Origin: CALGYY01 sp964585485
Lineage (GTDB): Bacteria; Bacteroidota; Bacteroidia; Bacteroidales; CAIWKO01
Reading direction: 5' to 3'
Length of the DNA: 64,000 nucleotides
Assembly: GCA_964585485.1 (NCBI GenBank)
Contig: CAZPDS010000001.1
Coordinates: forward strand, 1-64,000
Below, one piece after another: positions 8,978 to 16,086 of the stretch. How positions within the stretch are numbered: position 1 is the first letter of the stretch; every line of letters begins with the position of its first letter. The notes under the pieces are model-generated. The model ran no database searches and was not told the DNA's origin. It saw only the letters and a list, made by a program, of their open reading frames with translations. The translations under genes and the position numbers were made by a program.

Positions 8978-9769
8978 GGCTGGCCTGCTGAGGATCATGC
9001 CGAAGAGGCTTTTGAAATCGATCCAGCCGAGGAGTTGGAATACGGTGATCAGGATAAAGACCACCAATACCCAACGCACGAAGGTGGTGCCCCATTTCAC
9101 CGCGTAGCGGGTGGCGAGCCAGGCGCCGGCGATGTTGCCCACCGAAAGAATCAGTCCGGTTTTATAATCCACCTGCCCGCTGAACATAAAGACCGCGAGG
9201 GCAAAGGGACTGTACACAAGTACGATGAGGTTTTTGATGGCGTTGGCATGGAGCAGGTCGTAGCCCGATGAAAGCACCAGTCCGGCCAGGATAAAGAAGC
9301 CCACCCCCATATGGATAAAGCCGCCGTAGAATCCGATGAGCAGATAGATAACAAACTGGAAAACCGACAGCCTTTTTTCCTGCAGGTCGGGGCGGCCTTT
9401 CAGCCAGCGTTCCGGTTTATAGAGCACGAAAAAAAGCATCAGGACCATGACAAAGGCCATGCATTTTTCAAGCAGGCCCTCGTTGAAATTAGTGGCCACG
9501 AGGGCGCCCACCACGGAGCCGATGGTTGTGGGTATAGCGTACAACATCCCCTTATTTAGACGAAGCACCTTCTGCTTGCGGAAATGATAAACCGCCACGA
9601 TGTTCTGAAAGACGACGGCAATGCGGTTGGTGCCGTTGGCCACGCCGGCCGGTAAGCCCAGGAACAGAAGCAGGGATACGGTAATAATCGTGCCGCCGCC
9701 GGCCAGGGTATTGATAAAGCCCACCAACACCCCCGATAAGATCAACACTGTAATTTCCAGGTAACTCAT
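8966..9769 (-). CDS. TauE/SafE (TSUP) family membrane permease
   Basis: The 267-residue, strongly hydrophobic protein has about eight predicted membrane segments and the family's N-terminal pattern GVLVGFINTLAGGGTIITV, followed by NGTNRIAVVFQN. The second half repeats the theme with GGFIHMGVGFFIL. TSUP proteins export or import sulfite, sulfoacetate and other small anions across the inner membrane; the substrate here cannot be read from sequence. The final residues (SRPAGSR) are encoded by a heptamer repeat array that has replaced the natural 3' end. The gene is preceded by the T9SS plug gene on the same strand with a 23-nt gap. Confidence 0.88.
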   Translation of the reverse strand: MSYLEITVLILSGVLVGFINTLAGGGTIITVSLLLFLGLPAGVANGTNRIAVVFQNIVAVYHFRKQKVLRLNKGMLYAIPTTIGSVVGALVATNFNEGLLEKCMAFVMVLMLFFVLYKPERWLKGRPDLQEKRLSVFQFVIYLLIGFYGGFIHMGVGFFILAGLVLSSGYDLLHANAIKNLIVLVYSPFALAVFMFSGQVDYKTGLILSVGNIAGAWLATRYAVKWGTTFVRWVLVVFILITVFQLLGWIDFKSLFGMILSRPAGSR

Positions 9770-9792
9770 GCGTACCGCTCCTGCAGCCTGTT

Positions 9793-11172
9793 TTAGTTCG
9801 ATCCGTAGGTGTTCTTCATTTCAACCCCAACGAGTTTGTCGTACATCGTACCTTTTTCCCGGTTGTACATGAATACCGCGTAATCGTTTTCGGTTTCATA
9901 ATGCATGCCTTCCACAAAAGACTCATCGCCGGCGGTGGCGTTGTTTTCCAGAAAAACGTACTGGTAGTTGTAATAGCCTTGTTTTAGATAAAGGGTGCAT
10001 TCGTAGCCTTTGCGGGCATAGTTATAGACCATGCGGTTGTCCGGATCCATACGCCAGTCACTCAGCGCACCGAAAACATACAGGGCGCCGTCGATCAGCG
10101 GGGCTTCGTATTTCAGAAAGAAATGCACCCGTACATATTCGGCTTCAATTTTTGAATCGCGCACGTTGTCTTCGGAGTGGATAAGATATTTGCCGTTGAT
10201 GTCCTTTTCGCTATGGTAAATTTTAAAGGTGGCCCGCTCATCCTCCCGCAGCCACACATCGTAGCGGCCGGAGTCGGAACGGATGGCGCGGATAAATTCC
10301 GAATTGTACTTCAGGCTTTTGATGTCAAAGCGGCGGAATTCATTACCTCCGCTAAAAACATTTTTATCTTCCAGATCAAAATCATAGAGATCCCCTTTCA
10401 CATAGCGGGGTTTGATATCATACACGGCATTGTCCCAACGACCGTTTTGCATCACGATCACTTTCATATCGGTATAAGGATTCTCCACGCGGTACTCGCC
10501 CAGTTTGATACTAAAGTCGACCTCCTGTTTGTAATTATGCATTTCGATATCGGTGGCGCGTTTTATCTGCATATCAATACTAACGCGGGGTTCCATGATC
10601 ATGAATTTGCGGGTAAACACCAGCGTTTGTTCTTCATCATCCAAAAAGACTTTCAGGAGATAGTTGCCGGAGAGCAGGGGCCGCACATTCTCGCCGGGAA
10701 ACACGAGCGAATAATGCGAGTAAGATTGCAAGGTATTGAAGGAATATTCGACCTGATGGATGAAATCTTCGGTCATCCCGTCGAGGTATTCAGCCTGCAT
10801 CAGATCGGTGGGTTTCCATACCGCCGAGCAGTGGATGAGGGTGTATTTGTAATGTTTGAGATCGCCGTCGAGATCGTCGAATTCGAGCTGCAGTTTTTCA
10901 TCGGTGCCAAGGGTAATCACGGGCACGGCAAAGGACCATCCTTCGCGGAAGAGCTGAACGCTGCGGATATTGGGCTGATAGGTGAAATTATCGTAACGAA
11001 AATAATCGGGTGCATAATAATCCACCCCGGCCGCCGTATCGCGCACGGGTCGCTGTTTTTTCACCTTGCGGGGAATGCTGTCGTTCCGGGCCTGTGCGGA
11101 AAGCAGGGGGCTGTTTGCGAGCAGGAGTGCCAGCGCAACATAAAGAAGGATGGGGTGCATACTTTTTTTCAT
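9793..11172 (-). CDS. T9SS plug protein (DUF5103 family)
   Basis: The 459-residue product carries a signal peptide (MKKSMHPILLYVALALLLA, cleavage near LSAQA). Its body contains the conserved DUF5103 segments QPNIRSVQLFREGWSFAVP, LEFDDLDGD and HYSLVFPGEN. Members were identified as the Plug that closes the SprA/Sov translocon channel of the type IX secretion system when PorV is absent. The start at 11172 is chosen because a TAnnTTTG box at 11190-11197 leaves a leader of about 10 nt; ATG 11178 is the alternative. The presence of T9SS cargo genes in the same window fits this role. No catalytic function is expected. Confidence 0.85.
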   Translation of the reverse strand: MKKSMHPILLYVALALLLANSPLLSAQARNDSIPRKVKKQRPVRDTAAGVDYYAPDYFRYDNFTYQPNIRSVQLFREGWSFAVPVITLGTDEKLQLEFDDLDGDLKHYKYTLIHCSAVWKPTDLMQAEYLDGMTEDFIHQVEYSFNTLQSYSHYSLVFPGENVRPLLSGNYLLKVFLDDEEQTLVFTRKFMIMEPRVSIDMQIKRATDIEMHNYKQEVDFSIKLGEYRVENPYTDMKVIVMQNGRWDNAVYDIKPRYVKGDLYDFDLEDKNVFSGGNEFRRFDIKSLKYNSEFIRAIRSDSGRYDVWLREDERATFKIYHSEKDINGKYLIHSEDNVRDSKIEAEYVRVHFFLKYEAPLIDGALYVFGALSDWRMDPDNRMVYNYARKGYECTLYLKQGYYNYQYVFLENNATAGDESFVEGMHYETENDYAVFMYNREKGTMYDKLVGVEMKNTYGSN

Positions 11173-11189
11173 ATCCATAAATACAACGA

Positions 11190-11197
11190 CAAAGGTA
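11190..11197 (-). promoter_or_regulatory. Bacteroidota -7 box for the plug gene
   Basis: On the minus strand this reads TACCTTTG, an exact TAnnTTTG match, about 20 nt before the chosen ATG. No clear TTG appears at the -33 spacing. Confidence 0.55.
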
Positions 11198-11265
11198 GGC
11201 TATTTATCGAAAGGACAGCCACCCACAGCCTATAACGAAACCGGTCCGGGCATACTCGCGGGGTC

Positions 11266-11295
11266 TTGGCTGCGCCCGGAATTTATGTACCTTTG
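11266..11295 (+). promoter_or_regulatory. Bacteroidota promoter of the methyltransferase gene
   Basis: TTG at 11266-11268 and TACCTTTG at 11288-11295 are separated by 19 nt, the expected -33/-7 arrangement. The box lies inside an upstream in-frame extension of the ORF and so supports the ATG at 11315 as the real start. Confidence 0.7.
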
Positions 11296-11314
11296 TCAGA
11301 AGGTCAGGTTCCAA

Positions 11315-12238
11315 ATGGAAAAAACCATCACGTACACATTTCACCCCATAAGTGCCTGCAACATGTGTGGCAGCAGCTCGAACCGGCATCAGGTGCTGGG
11401 GCGGCGGCTAAACGCATCCCAGGGGCGCAACCCGCGGCGTAAAGCGGGCATTACCACCACAATCATGCGCTGCCGCGACTGCGGGCTGATCTTTTCCAAT
11501 CCCCTGCCCATCCCGGCCGACATACAAGATCACTACGGCGTTCCCCCGGAAGAGTACTGGAAAGAAGACTATTTCCGGATTGACTTGCCGGCCTTTGCAC
11601 CGCTGATTGAGCGGGCCAGGCAACACATGGATCCCTGCGATCATCCGCGCTCTCTGGACATAGGTGCCGGCATTGGCAAGCTCATGAAGGCCTTTGAACA
11701 GGATGGTTTTGAAGCCTGGGGTTGTGAAGCCTCCACCCCGTTTCATATCCGTGCCATCGAAAAAATGGGCATCCCCGCTGAGCGGCTTAAGGCCGGACGG
11801 GTAGAGGATATCGATTTCCCTTCTGAATTTTTTGACGTGATTACGTTCAAGGCTGTATTGGAACACCTGACGGATCCCTCCGCGGTGCTGCGTCACTGCC
11901 TGCCCTGGCTCAAGCCGGGGGGCGTGATCTATCTTGCCAGTCCCAGTTCCAACTGGATGATCAGCCGCTGGTTTGATCGTTATTACGCCCTGCGGGGTAT
12001 GGACTATAGTTCCCACATCAGCCCGATGCACCCGCCCTATCATCTGTACGAATTCGGGCTGGACTCGTTTATTAAAAACGGCCGGCAGAACGGCTATCAA
12101 GTTTGTCATCATCATTACGATGTTTGTGAAACCTTTCTGCCCAAAATGTTCGACGGGTTGTTGCGACGGATCATGCGCCATAACAACACCGGTATGGATC
12201 TGACGGTCTTGCTGAAGAAAAACGGCCCGGCGTCTTAA
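11315..12238 (+). CDS. Class I SAM-dependent methyltransferase with N-terminal zinc ribbon
   Basis: The 307-residue product starts MEKTITYTFHPISACNMCG. Two Cys pairs (CNMC and CRDC) form a probable zinc ribbon, followed by LIFSNPLP. The Rossmann-type SAM domain shows LDIGAGIGKL (motif I), then FDVITFKAVLEHL and LKPGGVIYLASP. This architecture is common for methyltransferases acting on sugars, lipids or other small acceptors in surface-glycan pathways; the acceptor is not known. The start is set by a promoter box at 11288-11295. Its stop overlaps that of the convergent membrane-protein gene by 4 nt (12235-12238). A relative with the same zinc-ribbon layout is at 33598-34494. Confidence 0.85.
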   Translation: MEKTITYTFHPISACNMCGSSSNRHQVLGRRLNASQGRNPRRKAGITTTIMRCRDCGLIFSNPLPIPADIQDHYGVPPEEYWKEDYFRIDLPAFAPLIERARQHMDPCDHPRSLDIGAGIGKLMKAFEQDGFEAWGCEASTPFHIRAIEKMGIPAERLKAGRVEDIDFPSEFFDVITFKAVLEHLTDPSAVLRHCLPWLKPGGVIYLASPSSNWMISRWFDRYYALRGMDYSSHISPMHPPYHLYEFGLDSFIKNGRQNGYQVCHHHYDVCETFLPKMFDGLLRRIMRHNNTGMDLTVLLKKNGPAS

Positions 12239-13608
12239 GTTTTCGCGGCCGCTTTCTGTTTCCGGTAAAAATCGAGAAGAATAAACAGGCCCGACACCAT
12301 GAACGGCATCAGGGGAATACGGTAGCGCACCAGGGCCCCGAAATTGGCGGAGGCCAGGCCCACCCCCAGGGCAAACATAATCACAAAGACGAAAGAATAG
12401 GTCAGGAAGGGATCCCGCATAATGGCCTTCAGAAAATTGCCCGGACCTGTTTTCACCAGCACGAATAGAAGCAACAACAAGATGCCCAGGTTTTCCAGTC
12501 CCGACAGTACGATAAAGGGATTGCGGGCTTCCCAGAGAAAGGGACGAAACAAGCCGGCCGTCAGCGCCTGGGGCGTTTTCTTAATCAGGCCCCACAAGCT
12601 GGGCTCTATGGTGCCAATATCATAATAGTTGGACCCGTAGGCCGCCTCGCGTTTTAAGTCTTCCTGGGTGATCTTGATTTTCGAAGCCACGCTGTCAATA
12701 TCGCCGTAAACCCCCAGGTAGGTTCCGAATCGAACATACAGGAAGGCCACCAGCACAAACACCACCGACAGCGTAAACGGCGTCACCAGTATCCGCAGCA
12801 GCTTGTTGCGAATGCGGCTCACCTGATTAAAGAAGAGCCAAATCAGTAAACCCGGTGTGAGGGACATCAGGATGTAGGGCTTTATCTTCAGAATAATTAC
12901 GGACATCAGCACAAGGATGATAAGATTCAACAGGATCTTTTTCTTTTGAAAAAAAATCCGGAAAATGCTGTACGTAACCCAGAGCGCGGCCGTAATGGTG
13001 ATCGAATCCTTGAGTAATCCGGAGCCCCAGAAAAGGACGGAAGGGATGAGTAAGGCGGAAAAAAAGAAATATTTATGGAGGGCCGGGTAAAGCCGGCATA
13101 AGAGCCGGTAAAACTTCCACAAGCCGGTATAGCTTATCAACGACATCAACAAACTGGAGATAAGAAAAGAGCCTCCGCTGATCATCACCAAAGGGGAAAA
13201 CAGGCGTATCACAAAAAACGTTTGGGGGTCGCGCCACATGTGGGTTTCAGGATATCCGCCCTCCGCTGTAAAATAGCTGTAATATTCCGGCTGATTGCCG
13301 TTCCACATAAGGTTAAGATAAGCCCCTGCATCGTTCCAAAGCACGTTGTTCAGTGCTACGGTGCTGTTCAGATAATCGCAGGTATCGCCGCCGTAAAAGG
13401 TCATGTAAGCGAGGCAGAACAGGATTACAGAAATCATCTTCGCCAGCAGGGCCCAATGATAATTCCGATAAATGGGCTGTTGCTCTTCTTTCCGTGTTTT
13501 GTGAATATACGCCCAGATCATTATTACCGCCACGATCAGCGGCACCAGGATGATGTCGAAAATACTGAGGTGGATGAAACGATAATAATCAGACTGTAGG
13601 AAATACAT
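12235..13608 (-). CDS. Polytopic membrane protein of unknown function
   Basis: I do not recognise the family with certainty. The 457-residue protein has about ten hydrophobic segments, basic cytoplasmic-looking loops (QKKKILLN, HKTRKEE), and one long loop between residues about 75 and 125 containing FYGGDTCDYLNSTVALNN. The arrangement and size recall polymerase or GT-C-like membrane proteins of surface-polysaccharide synthesis, but no diagnostic acidic motif is convincing. The 3' end overlaps the convergent methyltransferase gene by 4 nt. It lies 30 nt downstream of a lipoprotein gene on the same strand, so co-transcription is likely. Confidence 0.7.
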   Translation of the reverse strand: MYFLQSDYYRFIHLSIFDIILVPLIVAVIMIWAYIHKTRKEEQQPIYRNYHWALLAKMISVILFCLAYMTFYGGDTCDYLNSTVALNNVLWNDAGAYLNLMWNGNQPEYYSYFTAEGGYPETHMWRDPQTFFVIRLFSPLVMISGGSFLISSLLMSLISYTGLWKFYRLLCRLYPALHKYFFFSALLIPSVLFWGSGLLKDSITITAALWVTYSIFRIFFQKKKILLNLIILVLMSVIILKIKPYILMSLTPGLLIWLFFNQVSRIRNKLLRILVTPFTLSVVFVLVAFLYVRFGTYLGVYGDIDSVASKIKITQEDLKREAAYGSNYYDIGTIEPSLWGLIKKTPQALTAGLFRPFLWEARNPFIVLSGLENLGILLLLLFVLVKTGPGNFLKAIMRDPFLTYSFVFVIMFALGVGLASANFGALVRYRIPLMPFMVSGLFILLDFYRKQKAAAKT

Positions 13609-13638
13609 AGGCGGGGATCGTGGGGTGTGGCGGTTGAT

Positions 13639-14181
13639 CTAACGGATCAGCGTATCGGCTTCCAGGTTCAGATCGTAGGCTTTTACAAAATCGCGTTGCA
13701 CATTTTCCAGTTGGGTCAGTGCCTGGGACATTTTTTGCAAACCATCGTCGTACGCTTTATCCGTAAGCACTTTCACGTCGGCCGTATAGCTGCCGGCCGG
13801 TTTTTTGTAATTGGTGGCGAGGGTTTGAAATTCATTGTTCAGCACCTCTTCGTAGACCTTAAAGAGTTCCAGGGTGGCGTCGCGTACTTCAGCCTTTCCG
13901 TCAAAATCGGGCATTTGCTGCACATTCTTTTGGCCAAGGGCCACCTGTTGTTTCACAGCAGCATGGGTAGCGTTAATGGCAAGGGTATCCTCCGGGCGGC
14001 TGAGGGCTTCAAAAAACGCATCAAATTTTTCGATGATTTTTTGTTGTTCTTCCACCAGGGCATCGTTATAGGCCAGGGCTTGTTTTTCGTTGGATCCGCA
14101 GGCGTTAATGAGCAGCAGAAAAAGGAGGAGGAGAAGACCCGGGGCAGAGCGGCGGTGATTGCAGAAAACGGCGTTTGTCAT
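13639..14181 (-). CDS. Small lipoprotein, paralogue of the U32-fused tail
   Basis: The 180-residue product has a basic N terminus, a leucine-rich core and the lipobox LINAC, so Cys28 should be lipidated. The mature part is predicted helical. Its second half (DFDGKAEVRDATLELFKVY, and the end RDFVKAYDLNLE) aligns by eye with the C-terminal segment of the upstream gene (DYKGEEDLMNAAAELLEAY and RFAKKYNFDVALE). The two therefore look like a tandem duplication. Function unknown. The 18-nt gap to the upstream gene suggests one transcript. Confidence 0.75.
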   Translation of the reverse strand: MTNAVFCNHRRSAPGLLLLLFLLLINACGSNEKQALAYNDALVEEQQKIIEKFDAFFEALSRPEDTLAINATHAAVKQQVALGQKNVQQMPDFDGKAEVRDATLELFKVYEEVLNNEFQTLATNYKKPAGSYTADVKVLTDKAYDDGLQKMSQALTQLENVQRDFVKAYDLNLEADTLIR

Positions 14182-14199
14182 GATGTTGGGGTATTCGTT

Positions 14200-14793
14200 C
14201 TACGGCAAACTGGTGGAATCCTCCAGCGCCACGTCAAAATTATATTTTTTTGCGAAACGGAGTCCGGCCGACTGGAAGACCTCCACGGGGCCTTCGAGTA
14301 CACGGTCGATGCGTTCCGTCAAGGCCTCGAAGGTCTGGTAATCGGTCTCACCAAAATTCTCCGGAGCCCGGCACACCAAGTCTGTAAGCTTACGGCCTTC
14401 GTTGTGGGCGGTTACACGGTAAGCTTCCAGCAGTTCTGCCGCTGCGTTCATCAAATCCTCCTCGCCCTTATAATCCCCGGCTTGCTGTACCTCTTTTTGC
14501 GAACGCTGAATTTGAAGACAAAAGAATCCGTAGGCTTTCTCAAGTTCCTGCTCATCCCAGGCGGTATCGGGCAAGAGCGTATCCTCCTGCGGATGGCGGC
14601 GTTGCATGCCTTCGTTCAGGAGCATGATCCAGCGTTCTTCCTCCAGCAGCACATCGCCGGTGAGGTCCATAATGCGGTCGAAATAGGCCTGGGCTCCGGT
14701 ATCCAGTGTGGGGGTGCAGGCGTTAAACAGGAGGAGCAAAACGAGGAAGAGGCCGGCGACTCCACTACCGAGGGTGCTAACAAGCTTGTACAC
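14200..14793 (-). other. Possible internal GTG start producing a separate lipoprotein
   Basis: On the minus strand GTG at 14793-14791 opens a 197-codon product whose first residues (MYKLVSTLGSGVAGLFLVLL, then LLFNAC) form a textbook lipoprotein signal: one early lysine, a hydrophobic core and a lipobox. It lies exactly at the end of the U32 domain. Either this is the true start of a second product within the fused frame, or the U32 gene lost its stop codon. A single-base change could do that: GTTAGC contains TAG one frame over. Confidence 0.4.
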
Positions 14794-15993
14794 CTTGTCG
14801 CCCCGGCGAACGGGCTGCGGCACCTCCACCGAGCAATCTTCTCCCTTCACGGCGCTATCAACGTTTTTATCGTCTACGCGGACGTCTCCGGCCCGGAAAG
14901 GAACCACGCCGGTGGTAGGTCCGGTGATCAGCAGATCGTCTCCACTTGTGAGGTCGTAGGTATCGATATGGATTTCGGCCACCCGGATTTTAGAGAAATA
15001 ATTGGAGACCCGGCCAATGAAGGTTTTTCGGGTAGTGGCCTGGGAACCGTAAGTTTCGGACCATTCTCCCAGTTTGCGTCCCAGGTAATACCCTTCCCAG
15101 AAACCACGGTTATAAACGCTTTTTAAGCGGGTTTCCCAGTCTTTTACACGCTCCCGCGTATAGGTATTCTGCCGGAGGGCTTCCGCGGCTTCACGGTAAC
15201 ATTGGGTGGTGGTATAGACGTAGTCGGCGGATCGGCCGCGGCCTTCAATTTTGAGAATGCTGACGCCGGCGGCGCATATTTTATCGAGGAAAGCAATCGT
15301 GCAGAGGTCTTTGGGCGACATAATATACTCGTGGTCGATGTCGAGTTCCACTTCATTTTCCTTGTCGAGCACGGTATAGCCACGACGGCAGGGCTGGTAA
15401 CAGGCGCCGCGGTTGGCCGATTGATTAAAGAGGTCGAGGCTGAGGTAGCACTTACCGCTCACGGCCATGCAGAGCGCGCCGTGGGCGAACACCTCCAGTT
15501 GCACAGGTTTTCCGGAGGGCCCGCAGATGTTTTTCTCACGAATGTTGCGGGCAATCACCGCCACCTGGTCGAGGTTCAACTCGCGGGCCAGCACCATCAC
15601 GTCGGCATAGCGGGCGTAGAACGCCACCGCTTCCGTGTTGGTAATATTGCATTGCGTTGAAGTGTGCACCTCCATTCCGGCGGCGCGACAGTATTCCATC
15701 ACGCTGATATCGGAGGCAATAACCGCCGTGATATTGGCTTTGCAGGCCGCATCCACGAGGGTTTTCATTTCCTCCAGTTCATCATCATAGAGAATAGTGT
15801 TCAGGGTAAGGTACATTTTCACCCCGGCCGGGTGGCAGGTTGAGGCAATGCGCTGAAGGTCGTCCACCGTAAAATTCACCGATGATCGCGAGCGCATATT
15901 GAGTTTTCCGACGCCAAAATAGACACTTTGGGCACCGGCCTGCAGAGCGGCGGCCAGCGATTCATCGGATCCGACGGGGGACATAATTTCCAT
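14200..15993 (-). CDS. U32 peptidase-family protein fused in frame to a lipoprotein-like tail
   Basis: Residues 1-407 form a complete U32-family protein: MEIMSPVGSDESLAAALQAG, a central EVFAHGALCMAVSGKCYLS segment, the YQPCRRGY and MSPKDLC motifs, ILKIEGRGRSADYV, and the usual end RRGDKVYKLV. U32 members include tRNA- or rRNA-hydroxylation factors (TrhP, RlhA) and older collagenase annotations; they are cytoplasmic. Here the frame continues for 190 residues through a hydrophobic stretch ending LLFNAC, a lipobox, into a domain paralogous to the next gene. An in-frame GTG at 14793 would give a normal lipoprotein signal sequence. Start 15993 is chosen because ATG 16017 falls inside a promoter box. 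Confidence 0.85.
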   Translation of the reverse strand: MEIMSPVGSDESLAAALQAGAQSVYFGVGKLNMRSRSSVNFTVDDLQRIASTCHPAGVKMYLTLNTILYDDELEEMKTLVDAACKANITAVIASDISVMEYCRAAGMEVHTSTQCNITNTEAVAFYARYADVMVLARELNLDQVAVIARNIREKNICGPSGKPVQLEVFAHGALCMAVSGKCYLSLDLFNQSANRGACYQPCRRGYTVLDKENEVELDIDHEYIMSPKDLCTIAFLDKICAAGVSILKIEGRGRSADYVYTTTQCYREAAEALRQNTYTRERVKDWETRLKSVYNRGFWEGYYLGRKLGEWSETYGSQATTRKTFIGRVSNYFSKIRVAEIHIDTYDLTSGDDLLITGPTTGVVPFRAGDVRVDDKNVDSAVKGEDCSVEVPQPVRRGDKVYKLVSTLGSGVAGLFLVLLLLFNACTPTLDTGAQAYFDRIMDLTGDVLLEEERWIMLLNEGMQRRHPQEDTLLPDTAWDEQELEKAYGFFCLQIQRSQKEVQQAGDYKGEEDLMNAAAELLEAYRVTAHNEGRKLTDLVCRAPENFGETDYQTFEALTERIDRVLEGPVEVFQSAGLRFAKKYNFDVALEDSTSLP

Positions 15994-16014
15994 GACCGGG
16001 CAAAGAATGGATAA

Positions 16015-16022
16015 CAAAGGTA
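16015..16022 (-). promoter_or_regulatory. Bacteroidota -7 box for the U32-lipoprotein gene
   Basis: The minus strand reads TACCTTTG, about 22 nt before the ATG at 15993. No TTG is seen at the -33 spacing. Confidence 0.55.
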
Positions 16023-16035
16023 CGAATTAACAGCA

Positions 16036-16063
16036 GAAGCGCCGCGACCCTGCGCAGCGCTTC
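16036..16063 (-). terminator. Hairpin after the first PorE-like gene
   Basis: GAAGCGC (16036-16042) pairs with GCGCTTC (16057-16063) around a 14-nt loop, in the short gap between the PorE-like gene and the U32 gene. No T-run follows, so termination is uncertain. Confidence 0.3.
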
Positions 16064-16086
16064 ATGAGATTGATTGCAGACCGGGC

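Noticed and set aside
10177..11235. A 352-codon open frame on the plus strand opposite the plug gene.
   Set aside because: The DUF5103 motifs and signal peptide on the minus strand are clear; the antisense frame has no features.
13627..15126. A 499-codon open frame on the plus strand opposite the lipoprotein and U32 genes.
   Set aside because: The minus-strand products carry lipoboxes and U32 motifs; the plus-strand translation has none.
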